Positions 6,927-15,623 of a stretch of DNA of 57,515 nucleotides are shown one piece after another; position 1 is the first letter of the stretch, and each line of letters opens with the position of its first letter. The translations under genes were made by a program, and so were the position numbers. Origin of the DNA: Lachnospiraceae bacterium (GTDB lineage Bacteria; Bacillota; Clostridia; Lachnospirales; Lachnospiraceae). The notes under the pieces are model-generated. The model searched no databases. It saw only the letters and a list, made by a program, of their open reading frames with translations, and had not been told where the DNA came from. The stretch is from positions 1-57,515 of the forward strand of contig JAGAQZ010000106.1 of assembly GCA_017622505.1 (NCBI GenBank), given 5' to 3'.

Positions 6927-6935
6927 TGAATAAAG

Positions 6936-6970
6936 AAGTGCATTGAGATGGTGGACACCCCAATGCACTT
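6936..6970. terminator. bidirectional terminator
   Basis: AAGTGCATTG (6936-6945) pairs perfectly with CAATGCACTT (6961-6970). T-rich sequence follows on both strands. It separates the ECF operon from the convergent SGNH gene. Confidence 0.8.
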
Positions 6971-6975
6971 TAAAT

Positions 6976-8379
6976 TTATTCTATATTAATAATCGAAATA
7001 ATGCATTTTGCCAAATAGTATCTGCCGTTTTCGTTATAGTGGCAACTGTCATCGAAGTAAAAAGAATTGTTAGATTCATTTATATCAAGGTTGCTTGGAA
7101 TATCCAGTAATGTTATATCCATATCGCCAGCGATTTTTATAACAACATCAGCATACTGTTGAACGTTAAGACCCTGTTCGTTTACAGAAGCTATCCCACC
7201 ATTATGGTAAATATTCTCATATGGAGTCATAATGATGATTTGCGCCTCCGGATAAGCAGCACTAATGCGCGCAATCCCGGCTCTTAATGTTTGTTCATAG
7301 TCGGCAGTGTAAAGGTTGTATAAAAAATCGTTAAATCCGTAGTTAATAACAAAAACCATATCCTGAGGTTTTACTTCATCATAGGGGAATTGAGTGTTAT
7401 CCCGGGTATAAAAATCCGCCCTATTCAAAAAATTATTGAGTTGGTCTGTAAAAGAATTATCGGTGTCCGTTGTCGGATCGAGATCGCAAGCGGTAGTGCC
7501 ACCGATTGCATAATTATAAATATTTGCATTTGTTAATCCGTTTATTACGCCCGGGACTGAGTAACTTCCGTTTTGCAGTCCTAAAATGCTGTCACCGAAG
7601 AAAACAACGGTTTTATGAGATAGGTTAGGGTATTGTGAGAACGTTTGTTGCTCTTGAAGTACTATTTTTTTGAAATCTAATAACTTTTCTTCGCAATTGT
7701 ATAAATTAATAGAAATCTGTCTTGAAAAAACAAAACAAATTAATCTTTCTGATACTAACGAGTTGGGAACATAATCCGAATCATAGTTAGCGGGATTTAA
7801 ATAAAGCCATTCCTCGTTGCCAGCAAAGAAACAAAGTGTATTTGAATATTGGTCCAAATATGTAATTGTATATTGGTAGAAAAGTAGGGTTTGATTCAGT
7901 TTAGTTTCATCTAAAGCTGCCCAGTGCTTTATACTGGGTGTAGGTAATATTATTTCGAAGGTAACAGAAGGATATTGGGTAATGTAGCTAGATAAATCAT
8001 CTAAACCCTTTCTGGGTTTTATTTCATAGTTATTGTATTTTTTAAACAGTAAGGAAGGGTCGATTTCGATATAAACAGTGTCAATCACATTGTTTGAGTT
8101 AAAAATAGTGTCTAAGTATGAGGTGAGTTCGGGGATCGTTTTGTATGAATATTCGCATATGTAAGTATTTAATCCACGATATGCTTTGAAAGTCTCTGCA
8201 GAATAATTTTCTAACGAATAGGAAGAAATAAAAATACTATCGTAAGGGAGTTGTGATAGATTTTGCAAATCGCGACTTTTCTTTGTGGGAATCATAAAAA
8301 GAAAAATGATTAATGTAATGAACAAAATTATAGCTATTAAAAAGAGTATATGTTTAGTGATTTTGTTTTTGAGGGACAT
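6976..8379 (-). CDS. membrane-anchored SGNH/GDSL hydrolase
   Basis: A 467-residue protein with an N-terminal membrane anchor (about 10-30), a region of about 220 residues without recognised motifs, and a C-terminal SGNH hydrolase domain (about 255-467). All four blocks are visible: GDS with nucleophile Ser264, Gly in AIGG (about 293), GFND with Asn350, and the DSCH motif with Asp444 and His447. Such enzymes remove or transfer acyl groups, for example O-acetyl groups on cell-wall or secreted polysaccharides. The catalytic domain would face outward. The unassigned middle part (DTVYIEIDPSLLF, LCFFAGNEEWLY) may bind the substrate. The ATG has AGGAAGG upstream. It is transcribed from its own promoter, divergently from flgM. 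Confidence 0.9.
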   Translation of the reverse strand: MSLKNKITKHILFLIAIILFITLIIFLFMIPTKKSRDLQNLSQLPYDSIFISSYSLENYSAETFKAYRGLNTYICEYSYKTIPELTSYLDTIFNSNNVIDTVYIEIDPSLLFKKYNNYEIKPRKGLDDLSSYITQYPSVTFEIILPTPSIKHWAALDETKLNQTLLFYQYTITYLDQYSNTLCFFAGNEEWLYLNPANYDSDYVPNSLVSERLICFVFSRQISINLYNCEEKLLDFKKIVLQEQQTFSQYPNLSHKTVVFFGDSILGLQNGSYSVPGVINGLTNANIYNYAIGGTTACDLDPTTDTDNSFTDQLNNFLNRADFYTRDNTQFPYDEVKPQDMVFVINYGFNDFLYNLYTADYEQTLRAGIARISAAYPEAQIIIMTPYENIYHNGGIASVNEQGLNVQQYADVVIKIAGDMDITLLDIPSNLDINESNNSFYFDDSCHYNENGRYYLAKCIISIINIE

Positions 8380-8413
8380 AATAAAAAACCTTCCTGAGTT
8401 AGATGATGAAAAA

Positions 8414-8442
8414 ATAGTATCACATATATTTTTTTAAGGCAA
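8414..8442 (-). promoter_or_regulatory. promoter of the SGNH hydrolase gene
   Basis: On the minus strand: TTGCCT, 17 bases, TACTAT preceded by TGA (extended -10). It lies about 35 bases before the start codon. Confidence 0.6.
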
Positions 8443-8502
8443 GAAAAAGGATTGCATAAAAAAGCATATAAAAAAGATAAAGCAAAAAAAATCAAAAAAA
8501 TC

Positions 8503-8529
8503 TAAAGTATTATCAAAAAACTCCGATAT
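8503..8529 (+). promoter_or_regulatory. sigma-28 (SigD/FliA) promoter of the flgM operon
   Basis: TAAA (8503-8506), 16 bases, CCGATAT (8523-8529). It has the same layout and the same CCGATAT element as the hag promoter at 30347. It drives the flgM-flgN-flgK-flgK-flgL-fliW-csrA genes. Confidence 0.85.
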
Positions 8530-8531
8530 TT

Positions 8532-8570
8532 ATATCAGATGAATATTCCAAGGAGGGAGGAATCTGATAT
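8532..8570 (+). promoter_or_regulatory. flgM leader hairpin that presents the ribosome site in its loop
   Basis: ATATCAGAT (8532-8540) and ATCTGATAT (8562-8570) are perfectly complementary. The 3' arm contains the first two bases of the flgM ATG. The loop holds AAGGAGGGAGG, i.e. the ribosome site with several GGA motifs, the layout CsrA recognises. The sigma-28 start site (expected near 8536) would remove part of the 5' arm, leaving at least 5 bp (CAGAT/ATCTG). Confidence 0.5.
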
Positions 8571-8847
8571 GCGTATACAGTCATATATTCAGGTACAGCA
8601 ATTGTATAACACGCAGAAACCTAACAGGACTCAGAAGTCCACACAGACCAGCTTCTCCGATAAACTCCAGATTTCTACGATGGGAAAGGATATCCAGACT
8701 GCGAAATCTGCATTGGCAAACACATCTGATATCAGAGAGGATAAGATTGCGGATATTAAGGCTGCAATCCAGGACGGAACTTACGAAGTGAGTAATGCGT
8801 CTTTTGCCGATAAGTTATTGGAAAAGTATAGTCAGACACTCGCTTAA
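8569..8847 (+). CDS. flgM: FlgM, anti-sigma-28 factor
   Basis: A 92-residue anti-sigma factor that holds sigma-28 inactive until it is exported through the completed hook-basal body. The N-terminal half is polar and disordered (QLYNTQKPNRTQKSTQTSFSD). The C-terminal half carries the FlgM helices: DIQTAKSALA, then REDKIADIKAAIQDGTYEVS and a final FADKLLEKY. I chose the ATG at 8569 because GGAGG lies eight bases upstream; an in-frame ATG at 8539 has no ribosome site. It is the first gene of the late flagellar operon, right behind a sigma-28 promoter, giving the usual feedback loop. Confidence 0.93.
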   Translation: MRIQSYIQVQQLYNTQKPNRTQKSTQTSFSDKLQISTMGKDIQTAKSALANTSDIREDKIADIKAAIQDGTYEVSNASFADKLLEKYSQTLA

Positions 8848-8922
8848 TTTAAATAAGGGTAAATTAAGCGAGGTGTTTGCCTATTGCGAGGCAAACACCT
8901 TTTGATTTACAAAATGTAAATC
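8841..8922 (+). promoter_or_regulatory. three consecutive hairpins between flgM and flgN
   Basis: Hairpin 1: CGCTTAATTT/AAATTAAGCG (8841-8870), which includes the flgM stop codon. Hairpin 2: AGGTGTTTGCCT/AGGCAAACACCT (8871-8900). Hairpin 3: GATTTACA/TGTAAATC (8904-8922). All three stems are perfect and almost touching. Confidence 0.75.
8871..8904 (+). terminator. strong intrinsic terminator after flgM
   Basis: A perfect 12-bp stem with a 6-base loop and TTTT immediately after. No promoter-like sequence is evident between it and flgN, so downstream flagellar genes probably depend on read-through. Confidence 0.75.
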
Positions 8923-8959
8923 AATAAATATGTATGTATTAAAAAGTGAGGAAAACGGT

Positions 8960-9478
8960 GTGGCAAGTTTAGTAGAAAATCTAATTACCGTATTGAACAA
9001 ACAGTATGAGGAATATGAGACGCTTTTGGAATTGTCCTGCCGTAAAACCACAATTATTGTTGAGGGAGACCTCGAAAAATTGCAGCAAATCACGGATGAG
9101 GAGCAGCGCGTTGTAGGCATCGTAAATCACTACGAAGCAGAAAGAACCGAAGTGATGAAGGATATCGCCAACGTAATCAACAAGGATGTTGAAACATTGA
9201 AACTGATTGATCTGGCACATATGCTGGAACAAAGACCTGAGGAGTACAAGGCGCTTACAGAGATTCATGACAAATTGCGAAGCGTAGCTTTGCGAATGAA
9301 GAAAGTCAATGAACAGAATCAGGAGCTTCTTGAGAATTCTTTGGAAATGATAGCATTTGATATGAACCTGATTCAATCTATGCGTAAGGCACCGGAAACT
9401 GCCAATTACAACAGAGGTGCGTATAACACCGGCAGTACAATGGGAAGCTTTGCGGGGCGCTTTGATACGAAACAGTAA
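8960..9478 (+). CDS. flgN: FlgN, export chaperone for hook-associated proteins
   Basis: A 172-residue, almost entirely helical protein of the FlgN type. It binds FlgK and FlgL in the cytoplasm and delivers them to the flagellar export apparatus. Visible are ENLITVLNKQYEEYETLLELSCRKTTIIVEGDLEKL (start of the FlgN domain) and the long helices to about residue 140, then a Gly/Thr/Asn-rich tail. I prefer the GTG at 8960 (GAGGAAA six bases upstream) to the ATG at 8930, which has no ribosome site. Position directly before two flgK genes supports the role. Confidence 0.88.
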   Translation: MASLVENLITVLNKQYEEYETLLELSCRKTTIIVEGDLEKLQQITDEEQRVVGIVNHYEAERTEVMKDIANVINKDVETLKLIDLAHMLEQRPEEYKALTEIHDKLRSVALRMKKVNEQNQELLENSLEMIAFDMNLIQSMRKAPETANYNRGAYNTGSTMGSFAGRFDTKQ

Positions 9479-9505
9479 TTCTTGTTGAAATGGAGGCGGT
9501 GAGTT

Positions 9506-11164
9506 ATGCCGTTAATGGGTAGCTTATATGTAGGAACATCCGGACTGCAGACCAGTCAGAATGCTCTTAATACAACCGGTCACAACATAACCAATGCTGA
9601 CACCGTAGGGTATGTCAGACAGCAGACTATGCTTGGAGACCGTCAATACAACACCATATCTATCGACGCTACATCCATTGCCAACAAGCAATTGGGTCTC
9701 GGCGTAGAATATTCCCAAATCAGACAGGTTAGAGATGTGTTTCTGGACCAGACCTATCGTGAAGAAAACGGTCGTTTAGGCATGTACTCTACATTTTATA
9801 ATGCAACGGAAGAGGTAGAAACGCTTCTTGGTGAATTAGATGGCGCTTCTTTCCAGGATTCTATTTCAGAGCTTTGGACAGCGGTTCAGGAGCTTGCAAA
9901 GGATCCCGGTAGTTCCGTAACACAAGGTCTTTTGATGCAGAGGGCATACACTTTTATGACGGATGCCCAGTCTGTATATGACGGTTTGTGTTCTTACCAG
10001 GACAACTTAAACCGTGACATTAAGGATATGGTGGAACAGATTAACGATTACGGCGCAAAGATTAAAGATTTGAATGACCAGATTCGTAAAATCGAAACCG
10101 CAGGCATTGAGAAGGCCAATGACTTAAAAGATGCAAGAAACCAGCTGCTGGATGAATTGAGCGGTATGGCTAATATAGATTATTATGACGACGCAATGGG
10201 CAATGTCCTTGTTAAAATCGAAGGACATATGTTTGTAACACCGGACAGAGTCAATGAAATCGGTTTACAGGTAGACGAAACCACAACCTTTTACGATGTG
10301 TTCTGGAAGGATGATGCCAAATTCCACGTAAACGAAGCCGGCGATACTATTTATGAAACCAAAGGTGCATTAGTATTTGATTTATCACAGGAATTATCAC
10401 CTGTTTTAGATACGGATATCGGCGAGTTGAAAGCTTTGGTTATTACAAGAGGTGATCACAGAGCAAACTTTACCGATATGGAGAATACTTACAATGCAGA
10501 CGGCGAAATCGTAGCCACCGATAAAGAAAACTATGATAAAATTTCCAATTCGGTAATTATGACAGCACAGGCTGAGTTCGACAAATTGGTGCATGCAACG
10601 GTTACCGCTATCAACGGAGCACTTGAGCAGGCATTCCAAAAGGGTGACGGCAACTATATGTCGGACGGTAAGGGCAATGCGCTTCAGATTTTTCAGAGAA
10701 GTACAGCAGACTCCGGCGAGCCGGAAGATTTAAGTAACGATGAAACGATTTTTACAACAGCGAATCTGATTATCAATCAGGAATTGATGCAGACACCCGG
10801 TAAGCTTGGATTCAAGAGACCGGACGATAGCATTGATTACGAAACCGCTGAATTGTTAAAAGAAGCTTTTGAGAAAGCGGAATATACTTTGAATCCGGAT
10901 ACAACCAACGGAATGAATATTCCGAGTTTCTACTCTTCGTTGGTTGCACACGTAGCAAACGACGGAGCGGTTTATAAGAGTATCCGAGATAACGAGCAAA
11001 TTACCGTAGATTCTACGGAAAGTGCAAGACAGCAGATTGTCGGCGTATCCACAGACGAAGAATTGTCCAATATGATTCGTTTCCAGAATGCGTACAACGC
11101 ATCCAGCCGATATATCAACGTGGTAAGCCAGATGCTGGAGCATTTGCTTACATCGCTGGGCTAG
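9506..11164 (+). CDS. flgK: FlgK, hook-associated protein 1 (first copy)
   Basis: A 552-residue flagellar hook-filament junction protein. The N-terminal D0/D1 motif is clear (GTSGLQTSQNALNTTGHNITN, then GYVRQQ, residues about 9-45), with coiled segments at about 150-230. The C-terminal D0 helix contains SNMIRFQNAYNASSRYINVVSQMLEHLL. Start: ATG with GGAGGCGG upstream. It is followed by a second FlgK-type gene of different length and sequence. Both have intact N- and C-terminal polymerisation helices, so neither is an obvious pseudogene. Secreted through the flagellar export apparatus. Confidence 0.93.
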   Translation: MPLMGSLYVGTSGLQTSQNALNTTGHNITNADTVGYVRQQTMLGDRQYNTISIDATSIANKQLGLGVEYSQIRQVRDVFLDQTYREENGRLGMYSTFYNATEEVETLLGELDGASFQDSISELWTAVQELAKDPGSSVTQGLLMQRAYTFMTDAQSVYDGLCSYQDNLNRDIKDMVEQINDYGAKIKDLNDQIRKIETAGIEKANDLKDARNQLLDELSGMANIDYYDDAMGNVLVKIEGHMFVTPDRVNEIGLQVDETTTFYDVFWKDDAKFHVNEAGDTIYETKGALVFDLSQELSPVLDTDIGELKALVITRGDHRANFTDMENTYNADGEIVATDKENYDKISNSVIMTAQAEFDKLVHATVTAINGALEQAFQKGDGNYMSDGKGNALQIFQRSTADSGEPEDLSNDETIFTTANLIINQELMQTPGKLGFKRPDDSIDYETAELLKEAFEKAEYTLNPDTTNGMNIPSFYSSLVAHVANDGAVYKSIRDNEQITVDSTESARQQIVGVSTDEELSNMIRFQNAYNASSRYINVVSQMLEHLLTSLG

Positions 11165-11258
11165 AACGCAATATGATTTTATAAAAGTGTAGTAATTTTA
11201 CAAACGAATCTGCAGTAGTGCAGAGAATCGGAAGATAATAAAGTAAGGAGGGAGCAAC

Positions 11259-13112
11259 ATGGCATCACAGTTTTATGGTTTGAATATTGCATATACGGGC
11301 TTGTTGGCTTCCAATGCAGCTCTGAATACAACATCAAACAATATTTCGAATATTGAGACCAAAGGCTACAGTAAGCAGGTTGTAAACCAGTCTGCAGCGC
11401 AGGCCCTAAGAACCTATACTACGTTCGGTTGTTCCGGTTCCGGTGTTGATGTGGATTCCATCGAAAGACTCCGCGATGAATTTTATGATGTAAAATATTG
11501 GGGCAATAACCAGATTAAGGGTGAGTATGATAAGAAAAATTATTATACGAATCAGATTCAACAGTATTTTATTGATGATGACACTGTAAAAGGTTTTAAA
11601 ACCATCTTTGATGAGATGTATAATTCCATGCAGGAATTGATGAAGAGTTCCGGCGACAGTGTGGTAAAGAATCAGTTCGTGGGATATGCGAACAACTTAA
11701 CCACATACTTTAATGAAATGGCATCTAACCTTTCAAAAGTGCAGGAAGACATCAATTCAGAAATTAAAGTTAAAACAGATGAAATCAATTCTCTTGCAGA
11801 AGAGATTGCATCTTTGAATAAGCAGATTAACGTAATTGAATTAACAGGCGTTACAGCCAATGAATTGCGTGACCAAAGAACGGTTTTGATTGACCAGTTA
11901 TCTGCAATTGTAGATGTGGACGTAACTGAAACGCCGATTTATGACACCTACAATCCTGAGAGATTTACAGGCGCGCACCGTTGTATCGTAACGATTGCAG
12001 CAGGGCAGGTGCTTGTAGACGGCAGTGATTATAACGGTTTAGAATGTAAGGCAAGAGAAACCACCAATAAGTCATATCAGTCAGATGTACAGGGCATGTA
12101 CGATATCTACTGGAGTAATGGCGCACCTTTTGGAATGTATAATGCATCTATGGGTGGTGAGTTGGCAGGCCTTCTTCAGATGAGAGATGGTAACAACGGC
12201 GAATATTTTTACGGTGAGTTTACCGATTTAAAGAAAGACGCACAGGGCAATGCACTTGCAACCATTAAAGTGACAGCCGACTATCTTTTGGATATGACAA
12301 AGAATACTTTGCCGGATTCGGGAACCATTAACATTGGTAATACGTTGTATAAATACAGTTCCTGGACTTTTAATTCGGAAACAGGTTCTTATACTTTTAA
12401 AATTGATAAGGCTGAGAATACTTCAGAAGTACCGTATTCGAAACTCCATCGTGAAGCATCCATTAATCAGCCGGTGGAATATAAGGGAATTCCTTATTAT
12501 CAGGAACAGCTGAACGAATGGGTAAGATTATTTGCCAAAGCTTTTAACGGTATTCTTACACAGGAAGGCAGCAGTGACGTATACGGCGATCCGGGACGCA
12601 TTCTTTTCACCGGTAATTTAGCAGTGGATAAACAGTTGAATTTCCGACACGAAGGCGGTATCAATGGTGAAATCACATCATCCAGCGATTGCTACAGAAT
12701 GTTGACGGCTGCGAACTTCGGCATTAACGAAGATATCCTTGAAAATGCCGACAGATTGGCAACACATACAGATGCGGCAGCAGGACAGGATAAATACGAT
12801 TTGCTGGAAGAACTGTATTCTATGAAATCGGATGCCAATGTAATGACATTCCGCGGCGGTACTGCAGAAGAGTTGTTGGAATGGATTCTTGGTGATGTAG
12901 CGTTGAATGCAGAGCGTGCTGAGACATTTTATAACAATGCAGATGTTATGGCGACTAAGGTGGATAATCAGAGAACTTCCATCTCGGGCGTGGATAACGA
13001 TGAAGAAGCTGTAAGCCTTGTAAAATATCAGAATGCTTACAATCTTTCTTCCAAGATGATTCAGGTTTTGACAGAGATTTACGACAGATTGATTCTTGAA
13101 ACCGGTGTATAA
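11259..13112 (+). CDS. flgK: FlgK-type hook-associated protein (second copy)
   Basis: A 617-residue paralogue of the preceding FlgK. N-terminal motif NAALNTTSNNISNIETKGYSKQ (about 20-41) is closer to the textbook FlgK signature than that of copy 1. The C-terminus carries SLVKYQNAYNLSSKMIQVLTEIYDRLI. The middle (about 230-480) is unlike copy 1 and longer. GGAGGGAG precedes the ATG. The gap of 94 bases from copy 1 holds only a small TCTGCA/TGCAGA hairpin. The two proteins may form adjacent rings at the junction, or alternative junctions; the sequence cannot decide. Confidence 0.9.
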   Translation: MASQFYGLNIAYTGLLASNAALNTTSNNISNIETKGYSKQVVNQSAAQALRTYTTFGCSGSGVDVDSIERLRDEFYDVKYWGNNQIKGEYDKKNYYTNQIQQYFIDDDTVKGFKTIFDEMYNSMQELMKSSGDSVVKNQFVGYANNLTTYFNEMASNLSKVQEDINSEIKVKTDEINSLAEEIASLNKQINVIELTGVTANELRDQRTVLIDQLSAIVDVDVTETPIYDTYNPERFTGAHRCIVTIAAGQVLVDGSDYNGLECKARETTNKSYQSDVQGMYDIYWSNGAPFGMYNASMGGELAGLLQMRDGNNGEYFYGEFTDLKKDAQGNALATIKVTADYLLDMTKNTLPDSGTINIGNTLYKYSSWTFNSETGSYTFKIDKAENTSEVPYSKLHREASINQPVEYKGIPYYQEQLNEWVRLFAKAFNGILTQEGSSDVYGDPGRILFTGNLAVDKQLNFRHEGGINGEITSSSDCYRMLTAANFGINEDILENADRLATHTDAAAGQDKYDLLEELYSMKSDANVMTFRGGTAEELLEWILGDVALNAERAETFYNNADVMATKVDNQRTSISGVDNDEEAVSLVKYQNAYNLSSKMIQVLTEIYDRLILETGV

Positions 13113-13177
13113 AAGCGTATTTCTATTTTTATAAAAGTAGCTTATAAACGTGTATTAAAGTAAAAAGGAGGGGCGTT

Positions 13178-14695
13178 ATGAGAATTACAAATAAAATTAT
13201 GCAGAATAACACCCTGTACAACATCAACCAGAATAAAATTTTACAGGATAAGTTAAATACTCAGATTACCACAAAGAAGAAGGTAACCAAGCCTTCCGAC
13301 GATCCTGTTGTGGCAATCCGTTCCCTTCGTTTGAGAAGTAATTTAAGCCAGGTAAGTCAGTACAATGAGAAGAATATTCCTGATGCGGAGCAGTGGATTG
13401 AATTGACGGAATCTGCGGTACAGTCTACTGTTGATGTTGTAACCGGTATGATTAACGAATTCCAGAGAGGTTCTAAAAGCAATCTTCAGCCTTCCGACAG
13501 AGCGGTTATTTTAGAGAGCTTAAAGCAATACCGCGATGAAGTATATGCTACCGGCGATTCGGATTTTGCAGGAAGAACGATTTTTACAGGCTACAGAACT
13601 GATACAAAGTTGTCTTTTACGGAAGAAACGACTAAGGAATATGTGATTAACGAGCAGATTACCAATACAGAAATTGATACTCAGACTTATGTGGATATGG
13701 GTAAGTTGGAAACTTTGAATGAGACCAATTTTAACAGTGCTGATATGACAACTGAGCAGCAGGTGGACACCTATGAAATTCATAGAATTCGCTTGGCATA
13801 CGAGAATGTGGATGCAGGTATGGTGCCGACAATCAGTCAGGCGATTGGTTCAGACGAAAATGGTAAAACCATTTACCAGAGTCTTGGTAATGTAACGGTA
13901 ATGTCAGCAAACGGTGCAACCAATCCGTATACAGAGATTACAAAGCAGCCGGATGCAATTTATTTTATACCTGAGACAGGCGAACTGTTGTTGGGCGATA
14001 ATGCTTATAAAAATTTACAGGCGTTAGACCCGGCACAGGAGATTAAGATTACTTACCAGAAGAGCAAATGGGAAGATAATGATTTAAGACCGGAACATTA
14101 CTTTGCATGTTCTTCCGAAGGTATTGATTATAATGCAGAGTATTTAACAAAAGTTGGAAAGACGAAGAAACAGGTTATTGAATATGATGTCGGCTTCAAT
14201 CAGCAACTTCAGGTAAATACTACGGCAGATGAAGTATATCTTCACGGTATCGGCAGAGCGGTTGATGAGGCGTTGGATCTTTTGGACCGTTTGGATAAGA
14301 TTGATGCGGTTGTGGCTAAACTTGAGGGTATGGTCGGAAAAGATGCTTATGACCAGGATGCAGTAGAAGCGAAGCTGAATGCTGCAAAGAAGGCCCAGAC
14401 CTATATGGAAGATACGGTTCAGAAGACTTTTGAAAGCGGTATTACTGAAATGCAGGGTTATCTTGACAAGGTTAATATGGCATATACAACCAATGGTAAC
14501 CGTTCCTTGAGACTTACATTGATTGAGAACCGTTTGGGCAATCAGCAGACTGCATTTGAGACGCTTACTTCAGAGAATGAAGATGCGGACATTGCAGATT
14601 TGGCAGTGCAGCTTAGCAGTGCGGAACTTACTTATGATGCGGCGCTTGCGGCAACCGGTAAACTTTTACAGACATCATTAATGAACTATATTTAA
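13178..14695 (+). CDS. flgL: FlgL, hook-associated protein 3
   Basis: A 505-residue flagellin-like junction protein. The N-terminus is typical (MRITNKIMQNNTLYNINQN, then KPSDDPVVAIRSLRLRS at about 38-54). The C-terminal D0/D1 helices include NRLGNQQTAFETLTSENEDADIADLAVQLSSAELTYDAAL. It is longer than enteric FlgL (about 317) because of a variable middle domain (about 130-360), which is common in Clostridia. AAGGAGGGG precedes the ATG. It follows flgK in the standard order. Confidence 0.93.
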   Translation: MRITNKIMQNNTLYNINQNKILQDKLNTQITTKKKVTKPSDDPVVAIRSLRLRSNLSQVSQYNEKNIPDAEQWIELTESAVQSTVDVVTGMINEFQRGSKSNLQPSDRAVILESLKQYRDEVYATGDSDFAGRTIFTGYRTDTKLSFTEETTKEYVINEQITNTEIDTQTYVDMGKLETLNETNFNSADMTTEQQVDTYEIHRIRLAYENVDAGMVPTISQAIGSDENGKTIYQSLGNVTVMSANGATNPYTEITKQPDAIYFIPETGELLLGDNAYKNLQALDPAQEIKITYQKSKWEDNDLRPEHYFACSSEGIDYNAEYLTKVGKTKKQVIEYDVGFNQQLQVNTTADEVYLHGIGRAVDEALDLLDRLDKIDAVVAKLEGMVGKDAYDQDAVEAKLNAAKKAQTYMEDTVQKTFESGITEMQGYLDKVNMAYTTNGNRSLRLTLIENRLGNQQTAFETLTSENEDADIADLAVQLSSAELTYDAALAATGKLLQTSLMNYI

Positions 14696-14717
14696 AAACA
14701 ACGGAGGGTGTATTGGT

Positions 14718-15173
14718 ATGGTAAGGAATACTAGATTATTTGGGGAAGTAACAATTGATGACAGCAAAATGATTCATTTTCCGGGTGGAATCGTAGGATT
14801 CCCCGATTTGCAGGATTTTGCATTGATTCATGATACAGAGCAGGGAGAAAACGGTGGCATTCATTGGATGCAGTCTGTGCAGGAGCCTAATTTTGCAATG
14901 CCTGTAATCGATCCGTTACGTGTAAAACCGGATTACAATCCGGAGGCAGATGATGAATTATTAAGTACAATCGGTGAGATTAATCCCGATGAATTACTTG
15001 TGCTTGTAACAATCACAGTGCCTTCTGATTTGACTAAGATGACAGTGAATTTAAAAGCACCTTTTGTTATTAATGTTGCTACTAGAAAGGCATGTCAGGT
15101 TATTGTGGAAGGATACGAAATTAAGTTTCCTATCTACGACATCCTTCAGAAAATGAAAAAGGAGGGTGAGTAA
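14718..15173 (+). CDS. fliW: FliW, flagellar assembly factor and CsrA antagonist
   Basis: A 151-residue FliW. It binds free flagellin and the regulator CsrA in competition, so that hag translation follows filament growth. Recognisable are FGEVTIDDSKMIHFPGGIVGFPDL at the start, FAMPVIDPLRVKPDY (about 65-79), LLVLVTITVP (about 94) and NLKAPFVINVATRKACQVI near the end. Normal length. GGAGGG precedes the ATG by about nine bases. The stop codon lies one base before the csrA start, as in the classical fliW-csrA pair. Confidence 0.95.
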   Translation: MVRNTRLFGEVTIDDSKMIHFPGGIVGFPDLQDFALIHDTEQGENGGIHWMQSVQEPNFAMPVIDPLRVKPDYNPEADDELLSTIGEINPDELLVLVTITVPSDLTKMTVNLKAPFVINVATRKACQVIVEGYEIKFPIYDILQKMKKEGE

Positions 15174-15174
15174 G

Positions 15175-15390
15175 ATGTTAGCGTTATCCAGAAAGAAAAA
15201 TGAAGCGATTGTGATTAACAATAATGTAGAAATTACAGTGTTGGAAATCAAGGGTGACCAGGTAAAGCTTGGCATCTCTGCACCGAAGGAAGTTCCTGTA
15301 TACCGTAAAGAAGTATATGTACAGATTCAGGAAGCAAACCAGGAGGCTATGAACGTAGTTTCAACAGAGGCTTTGAACAAATTATTTTAA
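15175..15390 (+). CDS. csrA: CsrA, translational regulator
   Basis: A 71-residue RNA-binding protein. Family start MLALSRKKNEAIVIN, the RNA-contact strand ITVLEIKGDQVKLGI and the second contact region PKEVPVYRKEVY are all present. It binds GGA motifs in hairpin loops and blocks ribosome entry; FliW relieves it. I use the ATG at 15175, which has GGAGG nine bases upstream inside the end of fliW. A GTG at 15166 would add three residues and is unlikely. Likely targets in this window are the hag leader (30413-30501) and possibly the flgM leader and the island leader at 19867. Confidence 0.95.
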   Translation: MLALSRKKNEAIVINNNVEITVLEIKGDQVKLGISAPKEVPVYRKEVYVQIQEANQEAMNVVSTEALNKLF

Positions 15391-15409
15391 TCAAATATAG
15401 TGTTGTGAG

Positions 15410-15448
15410 AAGTGCTCTTGAGTCTGTAGATTCGAGAGTACTTTTTAT
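15410..15448 (+). terminator. terminator after csrA
   Basis: A stem of about 15 bp with G-U pairs (AAGTGCTCTTGAGTC against GATTCGAGAGTACTT) is followed by TTTTTATTTTT. It ends the flgM-csrA operon. Confidence 0.85.
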
Positions 15449-15623
15449 TTTTATAAGTATATAAAGAAAAAGGCTTAAAATATAGAATTTCATAGCAAAA
15501 AAATATTCATTTGTGTCAAAGGACTTGCAAAGGAAACAGAATATTTGATAACATAATTATGTATGTAAATTGATTAGTTATAATTTGAGAAAGTATGTTT
15601 TATTTGAAAAGAAAGGTTCTTTT

